Shown piece after piece: positions 46,390 through 54,501 of a DNA stretch of 64,000 nucleotides (its first letter is position 1; every line of letters starts with the position of its first letter). The notes beneath the pieces were generated by a model, which saw only the letters and a list, made by a program, of their open reading frames with translations, did no database searches and had not been told where the DNA came from. This DNA is from Streptomyces niveus (lineage in GTDB: Bacteria > Actinomycetota > Actinomycetes > Streptomycetales > Streptomycetaceae): NCBI RefSeq assembly GCF_002009175.1, contig NZ_CP018047.1:6324001-6388000 (forward strand), written 5' to 3'. Both the position numbers and the translations under genes were made by a program.

Positions 46390-47646
46390 TCAGACCGTCG
46401 CGGTCCGGGCCGGTTCGGCGGTGGGTTCCCCGGGGCCCGGGGCCGGGATGGTGGCGGCGATCTCCGACGACGGGCCGCCCACGGGGGGCGGGGTGACGGC
46501 GGCGATGGCGGCGGTCACGACACCCGCGGGCTCGGCGGCGGGCCCGTCGGACTCGTTGACGTTGGTGTGGTCGACCGGCTGACGGCGCGACGCCAGCCAG
46601 ATGACCGCCGACAGTCCGACGAGCAGCGCGGCGGTGACCGCGACACCCCACGGACCCTGCTTGGTCAGGAACTCGGCGCCCGCGGCGACCAGACCGGCGG
46701 CCGGCAGCGTGAGCCCCCAGGCGATGAACATCCGGGTGGCCGTCGACCAGCGGACGACTCCGCCCTTGCGGCCGAGACCGGCGCCCATCACGGCACCGGA
46801 GCAGGACTGCGTGGTGGAGAGCGAGAAGCCCAGGTGGGACGAGGCGAGGATGACGGTCGCCGCGCTGGTCTGTGCGGCGAAGCCCTGCTGCGGCCGAAGG
46901 TCGGTGAGGCCCTTGCCCATGGTGCGGATGATGCGCCAGCCGCCGAGGTAGGTACCGAGCGCGATCGCGACACCGGCGGAGACGATGACCCACATGGGCG
47001 GGTTGGAGCCGGGGGCGAGGACGCCGCCGGTGACCAGCGCGAGGGTGATGACACCCATGGTCTTCTGCGCGTCGTTGGTGCCGTGGGCGAGGGAGACGAG
47101 GCCGGCCGACGCGATCTGTCCCGCGCGGTAGCCCTTCGCCGTGTCCTTCTCGTCCGTGTTGCGGCCGATGCGGTAGGTGAGCCGGGTGGCGAGCATCGCG
47201 GCCAGGCCGGCCACCAGCGGCGCGGCGAGCGCCGGGAGCAGGACCTTGGTGACGACGACTCCGCCGTTGACGCCGGAGGTGCCGACGGACATCAGCGTGG
47301 CGCCGATGAGTCCGCCGAACAGGGCGTGGGAAGAGCTCGACGGAAGGCCGAGCAGCCAGGTGAAGAGGTTCCAGAGGATGGCGCCGACGAGCGCCGCGAA
47401 GATGACTTCTGTCTGGATGCCCTGTTCGTTGATGAGCCCGCCGGAGATGGTCTTGGCGACCTCGACGGACAGGAACGCGCCGACGAGGTTGAGCACGGCG
47501 GACATCGCCACCGCCGTCTTGGGTTTCAGTGCGCCGGTCGAGATGGTCGTCGCCATCGCGTTGGCGGTGTCGTGGAAACCGTTCGTGAAATCGAACACGA
47601 GAGCCGTCACGATCACGATCGCGAGCAGCAGCGTGATGTGTTCCAT
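46390..47646 (-). CDS. Low-affinity inorganic phosphate transporter (Pit)
   Basis: 418-aa PiT-family H+/metal-phosphate symporter (PitH2-like). The two signature repeats are FDFTNGFHDTANAMATTISTG near the N-terminus and SLAHGTNDAQKTMGVI in the middle. GLPSSSSHALFGGLIG and SSHLGFSLSTTQSCSGAVMG are the paired SSSHA blocks. About ten membrane segments are followed by a 60-residue Pro/Ala-rich cytoplasmic tail. A PHO box lies about 50 bases before the start, so PhoP control is expected. Confidence 0.93.
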   Translation of the reverse strand: MEHITLLLAIVIVTALVFDFTNGFHDTANAMATTISTGALKPKTAVAMSAVLNLVGAFLSVEVAKTISGGLINEQGIQTEVIFAALVGAILWNLFTWLLGLPSSSSHALFGGLIGATLMSVGTSGVNGGVVVTKVLLPALAAPLVAGLAAMLATRLTYRIGRNTDEKDTAKGYRAGQIASAGLVSLAHGTNDAQKTMGVITLALVTGGVLAPGSNPPMWVIVSAGVAIALGTYLGGWRIIRTMGKGLTDLRPQQGFAAQTSAATVILASSHLGFSLSTTQSCSGAVMGAGLGRKGGVVRWSTATRMFIAWGLTLPAAGLVAAGAEFLTKQGPWGVAVTAALLVGLSAVIWLASRRQPVDHTNVNESDGPAAEPAGVVTAAIAAVTPPPVGGPSSEIAATIPAPGPGEPTAEPARTATV

Positions 47647-47695
47647 TTACCCAGGCAATCGTTTGACGTCAGTGGCCGTTCAGGAACGTAGGGAT

Positions 47696-47717
47696 GTTGA
47701 GTGAACGGAAGATGAAC
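47696..47717 (-). promoter_or_regulatory. PHO box (PhoP-binding direct repeats)
   Basis: On the minus strand GTTCATCTTCC is followed directly by GTTCACTCAAC, two 11-bp direct repeat units of the Streptomyces PhoP box, 50-71 bases upstream of pit. The rest of 47647-47983 shows no gene. At its right end a CAAAAT hexamer lies 6 bases before the aldolase ATG. Confidence 0.75.
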
Positions 47718-47983
47718 TGAGGCAGGCGTTGTGGTGACTCCCAACAGGGTGCGGTCGCTCCGCTTGTGAACGGGTGTGTCACTCCCGGTATCGGGGGCGC
47801 CACGCGGATTCCGCTCGACCCGTGCGGCGCCCCGCCCCCGCCCCGATTCCGGCCCCCTGCCGGGCGTCCGGCGCGGCCCGCTCCGGCCCCCCCGCACCGG
47901 GGTCGGCGCCGGGGAGAGATTCACCTCACCGAGGGACCCGCGGACCCCGCGAACTCCCTTGCACCGCCTGGCAAAATCGCCGC

Positions 47984-48700
47984 ATGACGGAAACCGGACA
48001 CGCGCACGGACACGACCGCGGGAGCGAGCACGGACACGAACACGGGCACCCGAACGGCCCGGAGATCGAACAGGCCTGGCTGGACCTCGTCGCGACCGCC
48101 CGCCGGAGCGCGGCCGACGGACTGGTCGTCGGCACCTCGGGCAACGTGTCCGTACGCGTCGGGGATCTCGTCCTCGTCACCCCGAGCGGAGTGCCGTACG
48201 ACCGGCTGACGCCCGCGGACACCGTCGCCGTCGATCTGGACGGCCGGCAGGTCACCGGCCGCCTCAGGCCCACCAGCGAGCTGCCGATGCATCTGGAGGT
48301 CTACCGCAACTCCACCGCCGGCGCCGTGGTGCACACCCACGCCGTCCACGCCACCGCCGTCTCCACCCTCGTCCCCGAACTCCCGCTGATCCACTACATG
48401 GCGGCGGACTTCGGCGGACCGGTCCGGGTCGCCCCGTACGCGATGTACGGCACGGACGCGCTGGCCGGGCACATGGTGCGCGCGCTGGCCGGCCGCACGG
48501 GCTGTCTGCTCCAGAACCACGGCACCGTCACCTACGCGGACACCCTGGACAAGGCGTACGACCGCACGGCCCAGCTGGAGTGGATGTGCCGGCTGTGGCT
48601 CACCGCCACCTCCGTACCCGGCCGTACGCCGACCCTGCTCTCCCGGGGGCAGGTACGGGACGTCGAGGAGCAGCTCAGGGGCTACGGCCAGCGGAGCTGA
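47984..48700 (+). CDS. Class II aldolase/adducin family protein
   Basis: 238-aa zinc-dependent aldolase fold, as in fuculose-1-phosphate aldolase. GTSGNVSVRVGD binds the phosphate end of the substrate; the catalytic Glu is in TSELPMHLEVY; metal ligands are HTHAVHATA and the later LLQNHGTVTYA. The first 26 residues form a His/Gly-rich extension (HAHGHDRGSEHGHEHGH) absent from typical members, perhaps for metal. No Shine-Dalgarno is visible and a CAAAAT hexamer lies 6 bases before the ATG, consistent with leaderless expression. The substrate is unknown; methylthioribulose-phosphate dehydratase is a related possibility. Confidence 0.87.
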   Translation: MTETGHAHGHDRGSEHGHEHGHPNGPEIEQAWLDLVATARRSAADGLVVGTSGNVSVRVGDLVLVTPSGVPYDRLTPADTVAVDLDGRQVTGRLRPTSELPMHLEVYRNSTAGAVVHTHAVHATAVSTLVPELPLIHYMAADFGGPVRVAPYAMYGTDALAGHMVRALAGRTGCLLQNHGTVTYADTLDKAYDRTAQLEWMCRLWLTATSVPGRTPTLLSRGQVRDVEEQLRGYGQRS

Positions 48701-48793
48701 CCACGCGGACCGGCCACCCCGCGGCGCCCCGGGGCTTCACCCCGTACGGCCCCTCCACTGGCCGTACCGGCCGTCCGTGCCGACACTGGGGGA

Positions 48794-49921
48794 ATGCGCC
48801 CGGCCAGAGCGACGGCAGCAGCCGTCACCACAGTGATCGGTGTCGGCACGGCCGCGGTGGCGGCCGGCCGGTACGCCAGCGACGCGGCGCTCAAGGCGCC
48901 CACCGGGCGACCACTGCCGGGCGACCCACGGCTCGCCGTGCACGCCACGGCCGCCGGCCGCGTCACCCTGACCCGCTGTCTCGCCTCCCTGCGCCCCGGC
49001 GTCTACGGCCTGGAGTCCGCGGACGTCCAGGCGGTCGTCGGCCCGGTCATCGACGACGTACCGCACCCTCCCGACACGGTCGTCCGCAGACTGGAACGCG
49101 TCGGGCGGGGCACCCTCGCCGCCGGCAGCCGCGTCCGGCTCACGCCCCAGCTCCACCACGGCGACCCCTCCACCGCGCTGGGCATCGACCACGACCGGGT
49201 GGAGATCCCCGGCGAACTCGGCCCGCTTCCCGGCTGGTTCGTGCCCGGCAGCCGCGACACCTGGGTGATCACCGCGCACGGCCTCGGTACCACCCCGGAG
49301 CACCCCATGAACGTCCTGGAGTTCCTGGTGGACCAGCAGTTCCCGGTGCTGAACGTGGCCTACCGGGGCGACCGCGGCGCCCCGCCCTCGCCGGACGGCC
49401 TCGGGCACTTCGGCCACTCCGAATGGCGCGACCTCGACGCGGCCATCCGCCACGCCGTGCGGGACGGTGCCGAACACGTCGTCCTGTACGGCTGGTCCGT
49501 CGGGGCCACGATGGCCCTGCACGCCGCCGGGAAGTCCGGACAGCGCGACCGGATCACCGGACTCGTCCTGGACAGCCCGGTGCTCGACTGGGAGGCCACA
49601 CTGCGCGCCCTGGCCACCGCGCGACGCACCCCGGGCCCGCTGCTGCCGCTCGCCGTTCGCGCGGCGCAGGGCCGGACCGGACTGCGCGGCGGCAGACTGC
49701 CCGTGGTCGCCGATCCGCGGGAACTCCACGTCCCGACGCTGATCGTGCACGGCCCCGACGACGCCCTCTCTCCCTGGTACCCGTCGCGCGAACTCGCCGC
49801 CCGCCGCCCCGAACTGGTCACCCTGCACACGGTCTCGGACGCCCCGCACGGCGCGATGTGGAACGCCGACCCCCTCGGCTACGAGGAGACGCTCCGCCGC
49901 TTCCTCACGCCCCTCATGTAG
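48794..49921 (+). CDS. Alpha/beta hydrolase, membrane-anchored or exported
   Basis: 375-aa protein. An N-terminal hydrophobic stretch (residues 5-27) is a signal anchor. The hydrolase domain has the oxyanion region ITAHGLGTTPEHP, the nucleophile elbow LYGWSVGATMA, an Asp in VHGPDDALSPW and a terminal His in SDAPHGAMWNAD, so the triad is complete. BAAT/acyl-peptidase-like esterases are nearest in pattern. Substrate unknown. Confidence 0.87.
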   Translation: MRPARATAAAVTTVIGVGTAAVAAGRYASDAALKAPTGRPLPGDPRLAVHATAAGRVTLTRCLASLRPGVYGLESADVQAVVGPVIDDVPHPPDTVVRRLERVGRGTLAAGSRVRLTPQLHHGDPSTALGIDHDRVEIPGELGPLPGWFVPGSRDTWVITAHGLGTTPEHPMNVLEFLVDQQFPVLNVAYRGDRGAPPSPDGLGHFGHSEWRDLDAAIRHAVRDGAEHVVLYGWSVGATMALHAAGKSGQRDRITGLVLDSPVLDWEATLRALATARRTPGPLLPLAVRAAQGRTGLRGGRLPVVADPRELHVPTLIVHGPDDALSPWYPSRELAARRPELVTLHTVSDAPHGAMWNADPLGYEETLRRFLTPLM

Positions 49922-50091
49922 CCCCGCGCCCCCACGGGCCCCACCGCGCCGCGACTTCCGTACACAGGCGCCCGGAGCACACCCCGGCCACCCTCCGGTC
50001 CGGTGTCTTCCCGGGCGTGTGACCGGCCGCTGGAGGCCCGGCCCGGAGGTTCCGTTTGGGCTTTCGGGCAATCAGCGGGAAGACTGCACCC

Positions 50092-51513
50092 GTGACGTCC
50101 CGAAAGCCTGATGAGCAATTGGCGCGCAACTCCAGACTCCGACTCGTCCGCCCGCGAGCCCTGACCACGGCCCGACGGGCCGTGACCACCGGACGAACAC
50201 GTCCGGCGCCCCGTCCGCCGGAGGGCACACCGCCCCCCGCGGAGCTGGCCCGTCAGGCGAGGGCCGTCCTCGCCGACGCCGTACGGATCGCCCGCTGGGC
50301 CGCGGCCGACCGGGCCCCCGGTGCGGGCCCGCTCGCCCCGAAGGCACGTGAACGGGCCGCCGCCGCCCTGGAGTTGACTCCGGACCAGGTGAGCGCGGGC
50401 TGGGACCGCGCCAGGCTCGCCGGGCTCGTCGAACTGCACGGCACCACCGCACGCCCCGGCTGGCGCCTGCGCGCCTGGGACCGGGACGACTCCGCCGTCC
50501 TGCGCGGCTGGGTCGCCCTCTTCGACGCCTGGTCGCTCGTCCACGCCGCCCCCGACGACGTCGCCCCGGCGACGGTCGCCGAGGTCGTCGAGGCCGTCCC
50601 CCAGGTGCTCTCCCTCCTCCAGCTCTCGGCCGGCCCCGTGCCCGTACCGGCGCTTCTGGACCTGCTCCAGCAGCGCGTCGCGGAGCTGCGCGACGAGCGC
50701 TGCGAGGTGCCGTACGACCCCCGGGCCGCCTCCGGTCCCACGGCCGCCCCGACCGCCTCCGCACCGGAGCCCGCGCCGGCCACGGCCCCCGTCCCGCTGC
50801 CGCCGCTCCTGGACTGGGCCCTGGAGGGCCTGGCCGCCGTCGGCGCGCTGACCCTCGGCGCGGGCCAGGCGACCCTCACACCGCTCGGCAACTGGGCGGT
50901 CTGGGTCAAGCTGGAGCAGATCTGCGTCGCCGCGCAGAGCCCGGCGGGCAACATCGAGCAGTCCGCCGACAACATGCTGCGCGGCTGCGCCCGGCTCACC
51001 CCCGGACCTGCCCGCGCGGAGTACCGCGCCTGGCTCGCCGCCCGCACCGTCGGCAGCGCGGTCACCGAACTCCTCACCGTGGCACGCGGCGAGGACGCGC
51101 TCCTGCGCGGACTGGCCTTCGAGGCCCTGCGCGTCGTCGGCGCCCCCGCCGAGCCGGAGGTGCGCACCGCATCCGCCGAACCCTCGCTGCGCCCCTACGC
51201 CCTGCTCTGGCTCGCCGAGTACGACGGCACGGACCCCGAGGACGCCCCCGACGTCCTCACCCGCGAGGAGTCGACCTGGCTCTGGGTCGACACCGCGGCG
51301 GCCGTCGCCGACCACGGCGAGACCGCGCTGCTGGTCCGCCATCTCGACTCCGCCGTCCAGGGCACCGTCCCCGCCCTGCTCGACGAGGTCAGGGCCGTCG
51401 GCCACCCCCGCACCGTGCAGGTGCTGGTCGCGCTGGCGGCGGCGCACCCGGACCCGGCGCTCGCCAAGGCCGTACGCCGCGCCGCGTTCCAGGTCCACAC
51501 CGGCGGATCCTGA
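50092..51513 (+). CDS. Unknown Ala-rich protein
   Basis: About 473 aa. I do not recognise a family. An Arg-rich basic N-terminus (SRKPDEQLARNSRLRLVRPR) is followed by two helical segments separated by a Pro/Ala linker. Winged-helix-like stretches (LTPDQVSAGWDRARLAGLVEL; GALTLGAGQATLTPLGNWAV) and HEAT-like helices at the C-terminus (RTVQVLVALAAAHPDPALAKAV) suggest a nucleic-acid or protein-binding scaffold. A GTG start is chosen at MTSRKPD; an upstream TTG at 50056 would add 12 residues. It is followed by a convergent hairpin. Confidence 0.75.
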   Translation: MTSRKPDEQLARNSRLRLVRPRALTTARRAVTTGRTRPAPRPPEGTPPPAELARQARAVLADAVRIARWAAADRAPGAGPLAPKARERAAAALELTPDQVSAGWDRARLAGLVELHGTTARPGWRLRAWDRDDSAVLRGWVALFDAWSLVHAAPDDVAPATVAEVVEAVPQVLSLLQLSAGPVPVPALLDLLQQRVAELRDERCEVPYDPRAASGPTAAPTASAPEPAPATAPVPLPPLLDWALEGLAAVGALTLGAGQATLTPLGNWAVWVKLEQICVAAQSPAGNIEQSADNMLRGCARLTPGPARAEYRAWLAARTVGSAVTELLTVARGEDALLRGLAFEALRVVGAPAEPEVRTASAEPSLRPYALLWLAEYDGTDPEDAPDVLTREESTWLWVDTAAAVADHGETALLVRHLDSAVQGTVPALLDEVRAVGHPRTVQVLVALAAAHPDPALAKAVRRAAFQVHTGGS

Positions 51514-51520
51514 CCGGCCC

Positions 51521-51543
51521 GCGCGGACGGGGCCCGTCCGCGC
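51521..51543. terminator. Convergent hairpin terminator
   Basis: GCGCGGACGGG, one base, CCCGTCCGCGC: an 11-bp near-continuous palindrome between the unknown gene and the VOC gene. A second palindrome, GTACCGCCGGCGGTAC, lies at 51561-51576. Confidence 0.7.
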
Positions 51544-51582
51544 AGGGCCCGGCAGCTCCCGTACCGCCGGCGGTACGGCGGC

Positions 51583-51984
51583 TCAGCCGCCGGCGCCCGG
51601 CGCGTACGTCCCGAAGCTCCACACGTTGCCCTCCGCGTCGCGCGCCATGTAGTCCCGCGAGCCGTAGTCCTGGTCCGTCGGCGGCATCAGGATCTCCACG
51701 CCCCGCTCCACGGCCCGCGCGTGGTGCGCGTCCACGTCCTCGACGACCACATAGATCCCGGCGGGCCCGCCGCCCGCCATCGCCTCGGCGAAGACGCCCT
51801 CGCCCTTCCTGGACCCCAGCATCACCATGCCGCTCCCATGGGCCAGTTCGGCATGGAGCACGCTGCCGTCCTCGCCCTCGTACACACTCACCTCCCTGAA
51901 GCCGAAGGCGTCCTTCAGTGTCCTGATGGCGGCCTTCGCGTCCTCGTACACGAGCGTCGGACAGACAGTCGGCACCCCGGCCAT
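51583..51984 (-). CDS. VOC (glyoxalase/bleomycin-resistance) fold protein
   Basis: 133-aa vicinal-oxygen-chelate protein of the YerK/PhnB-like group. It has the paired beta-alpha-beta-beta-beta units (PTLVYEDAKAAIRTLKDAFGF; IYVVVEDVDAHHARAVERGVE) and the terminal SRDYMARDAEGNVWSFGTY. The ATG at the MAGVP residue is preferred because AGAAGG lies 9 bases upstream; an earlier GTG overlaps that site. Substrate unknown; binding or resistance roles are both common. Confidence 0.85.
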   Translation of the reverse strand: MAGVPTVCPTLVYEDAKAAIRTLKDAFGFREVSVYEGEDGSVLHAELAHGSGMVMLGSRKGEGVFAEAMAGGGPAGIYVVVEDVDAHHARAVERGVEILMPPTDQDYGSRDYMARDAEGNVWSFGTYAPGAGG

Positions 51985-52132
51985 GCTGATCACCCTTCTC
52001 CGCGTTCGGCTGTGACCTGCGTCTCAGTTCTCCCAGTCTGGCACCGGTCACCGACAACGCAGCCCGGCCGGGCGCCCAGGAGGGACCCCGCCGGGCGACA
52101 ACCAGTTGTCCCGCCCCGGTAGACTCGCCCGT

Positions 52133-52156
52133 ATGGCATTTCTCCTTGTGCATTAG
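52133..52156 (+). CDS. Seven-codon leader ORF before the ABC-F gene
   Basis: ATG to TAG encoding MAFLLVH, 62 bases upstream of the ABC-F start. A TAGACT hexamer ends 7 bases before the ATG, so the transcript would begin at or next to this codon and the leader would be translated without a Shine-Dalgarno. Antibiotic-resistance ABC-F genes are known to be controlled by ribosome stalling on such short leaders. No obvious terminator hairpin is seen between the leader and the gene. Confidence 0.55.
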   Translation: MAFLLVH

Positions 52157-52218
52157 CCGGCGTCGAAGAATCCCCTCCGCCCGCCCTTCCGCCGTCCATA
52201 CCGCCCTGGAGTTTTTCC

Positions 52219-53817
52219 GTGATCACCGCCACCGGTGTCGAGTTGCGCGCCGGCGCTCGCATCCTCATCGAGTCAGCCTCGTTCCGCATCGCCAAGGGCG
52301 ACCGCATCGGCCTCGTCGGCCGCAACGGAGCGGGCAAGACCACCCTCACCAAATGCCTCGCGGGTGAAGGCACCCCCGCCGCCGGCACCATCACCCGCTC
52401 CGGCGACGTCGGCTATCTCCCGCAGGACCCGCGCACCGGCGACCTCGAAACCCTCGCCCGCGACCGCATCCTCTCGGCCCGCGACCTCGACTCCGTCCTG
52501 AAGAAGATGCGCGAGAACGAGGACCGGATGGCGAACGGCAAGGGCGCCACCCGCGAGAAGGCGATGAAGAAGTACGAGCGCCTGGAGACCGAGTTCCTGA
52601 CCAAGGGCGGATACGCCGCCGAGTCCGAGGCCGCCACCATCGCCGCCGCGCTCGGCCTGCCCGACCGGGTACTCGGCCAGCCCCTCCATACGCTCTCCGG
52701 CGGTCAGCGCCGCCGCGTCGAACTCGCCCGCATCCTCTTCTCGGACGCCGACACCCTGCTCCTGGACGAGCCGACGAACCACCTCGACGCCGACTCCATC
52801 GTCTGGCTGCGGGACTACCTCAAGACCTACCGCGGCGGCTTCATCGTCATCTCCCACGACGTCGACCTCGTCGAGACGGTCGTCAACAAGGTCTTCTACC
52901 TGGACGCCAACCGCTCCCAGATCGACGTCTACAACATGGGCTGGAAGCTCTACCAGCAGCAGCGCGAGTCCGACGAGAAGCGGCGCAAGCGCGAGCGCGC
53001 CAACGCGGAGAAGAAGGCCGCCACGCTCAACTCGCAGGCCGACAAGATGCGCGCCAAGGCCACCAAGACCGTCGCCGCGCAGAACATGGCACGCCGCGCC
53101 GAGCGCCTGCTCTCGGGCCTGGAGGCGGTACGCCAGTCCGACAAGGTCGCCAAGCTGCGCTTCCCCGACCCCGCGCCGTGCGGCAGGACGCCGCTGACCG
53201 CCGAGGGCCTGTCGAAGTCGTACGGCTCCCTGGAGATCTTCACGGACGTCGACCTGGCCATCGACAAGGGCTCGCGCGTCGTCATCCTCGGCCTCAACGG
53301 CGCGGGCAAGACCACCCTGCTGCGGCTGCTCGCCGGGGTGGAGAAGCCCGACACCGGCGAAGTGACGCCGGGCCACGGCCTCAAGCTCGGCTACTACGCG
53401 CAGGAGCACGAGACGCTCGACCCCGACCGCTCCGTCCTGGAGAACATGCGGTCCTCCGCCCCCGACCTCGACCTGGTCGACGTCCGCAAGACCCTCGGCT
53501 CGTTCCTCTTCTCAGGAGACGACGTCGAGAAGCCCGCCCGCGTCCTGTCCGGCGGCGAGAAGACCCGCCTCGCCCTCGCGACCCTGGTCGTCTCGTCGGC
53601 CAACGTGCTGCTCCTGGACGAGCCCACGAACAACCTCGACCCGGCCAGCCGCGAGGAGATCCTCGGCGCGCTGCGCACGTACAAGGGCGCGGTCATCCTC
53701 GTCACTCACGACGAGGGCGCCGTACAGGCGCTCGAACCGGAACGGATCATCCTGCTGCCCGACGGTGTCGAGGACCTCTGGGGCGCCGACTACGCGGATC
53801 TGGTGGCGCTGGCCTGA
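52219..53817 (+). CDS. ABC-F family ribosome-associated ATPase
   Basis: 532-aa protein with two ATPase domains and no membrane segment, the ABC-F layout that acts at the ribosomal E site. Walker A motifs: GRNGAGKTT at residues 34-42 and GLNGAGKTT in the second half. Signatures are LSGGQRRRVELARIL and LSGGEKTRLALATLV, Walker B LLLDEPTNHLDA and LLLDEPTNNLDP. The inter-domain linker is highly charged (KRRKRERANAEKKAA). GTG start with CTGGAG 7 bases upstream. A housekeeping EttA-like role or antibiotic protection are both possible; the leader ORF favours inducible expression. Confidence 0.93.
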   Translation: MITATGVELRAGARILIESASFRIAKGDRIGLVGRNGAGKTTLTKCLAGEGTPAAGTITRSGDVGYLPQDPRTGDLETLARDRILSARDLDSVLKKMRENEDRMANGKGATREKAMKKYERLETEFLTKGGYAAESEAATIAAALGLPDRVLGQPLHTLSGGQRRRVELARILFSDADTLLLDEPTNHLDADSIVWLRDYLKTYRGGFIVISHDVDLVETVVNKVFYLDANRSQIDVYNMGWKLYQQQRESDEKRRKRERANAEKKAATLNSQADKMRAKATKTVAAQNMARRAERLLSGLEAVRQSDKVAKLRFPDPAPCGRTPLTAEGLSKSYGSLEIFTDVDLAIDKGSRVVILGLNGAGKTTLLRLLAGVEKPDTGEVTPGHGLKLGYYAQEHETLDPDRSVLENMRSSAPDLDLVDVRKTLGSFLFSGDDVEKPARVLSGGEKTRLALATLVVSSANVLLLDEPTNNLDPASREEILGALRTYKGAVILVTHDEGAVQALEPERIILLPDGVEDLWGADYADLVALA

Positions 53818-53829
53818 CCGGACGGGCGT

Positions 53830-54115
53830 GATCCACTCCGTATGGATCATTCGGCTCAGCGGTGATCCATCATCTGAGTGAGTGCGTCTCGTACTTTGGC
53901 GTGGCGCGCCGACGATCAAGCCTTTCCGGTACCAGTTCGATCAGCTTTCCGGCGTACGGCGTCTGACCTGCTGTTTCCTCCGCGCATCCGACGACATGCG
54001 TGTCCGCGCCGGTCTGGAATTCGTCATTCCGTTCGTGTTCGAATGCGGGGCTCCGTCGAAGCTTGTGACGGGAACCTTGCTGAATGGGTGGCCAGGAGCG
54101 CCCCGAGGGGTGATC
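53830..54115. promoter_or_regulatory. GATC-rich leader upstream of gbn
   Basis: Six GATC sites at 53830, 53845, 53864, 53914, 53939 and 54112 fill the 336-base gene-free stretch before gbn. Base composition alone would give about one. GGATCA and TGATCC form an inverted pair 13 bases apart (53844-53868). Because Gbn is described as a GATC-binding nucleoid protein, this looks like an autoregulatory region. No other element was recognised in the gap. Confidence 0.5.
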
Positions 54116-54153
54116 ATGAGAAGTCCAGAGCGCATTTTCATGAGGAGGCACGG

Positions 54154-54372
54154 GTGGCCGAGACTCTGAAGAAGGGCAGCCGGGTAACCGGCCCCGCGCG
54201 CGACAAGCTCGCGGCAGACCTGAAGAAGAAGTACGACTCCGGTGCGAGTATCCGTGCGCTGGCCGAGGAAACGGGCCGGTCCTACGGATTCGTCCACCGG
54301 ATGCTCAGCGAGTCCGGAGTCACACTCCGGGGACGCGGTGGAGCGACGCGCGGCAAGAAGGCCTCGGCCTGA
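54154..54372 (+). CDS. gbn: Gbn, small GATC-binding nucleoid-associated protein
   Basis: 72-aa basic helix-turn-helix protein matching S. coelicolor SCO1839/Gbn as I recall it: KKGSRVTGPARDKLAADLKKK, YDSGASIRALAEETGRSYGF with the recognition helix in SYGFVHRMLSESG, and a basic tail RGRGGATRGKK. A perfect AGGAGG lies 5 bases before the GTG start, so expression should be high. Gbn is reported to shape chromosome architecture and influence development in Streptomyces. A longer frame upstream lacks a start signal and is not accepted. Confidence 0.9.
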   Translation: MAETLKKGSRVTGPARDKLAADLKKKYDSGASIRALAEETGRSYGFVHRMLSESGVTLRGRGGATRGKKASA

Positions 54373-54501
54373 CGACCGCGTACAGCTTCTCCGGCCACCG
54401 GTTCCGCCGGTGACCACCCGGCCGGTCGTCGCGGTCGACCGGGTGGTTACTGTGCAGTCACTTAGCCAGATGTGCTGACTGCACCGAACCGGAGGCGTCC
54501 C

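Noticed and set aside
49879..51498. A 539-codon minus-strand frame over the unknown Ala-rich gene
   Set aside because: Gly/Arg/Val-rich translation. The plus frame has better amino-acid balance and a start region, though neither matches a known family.
53878..54153. N-terminal extension of the gbn frame
   Set aside because: The family begins at the GTG with a perfect AGGAGG; the upstream residues do not resemble a protein, and the DNA is the GATC-rich leader.
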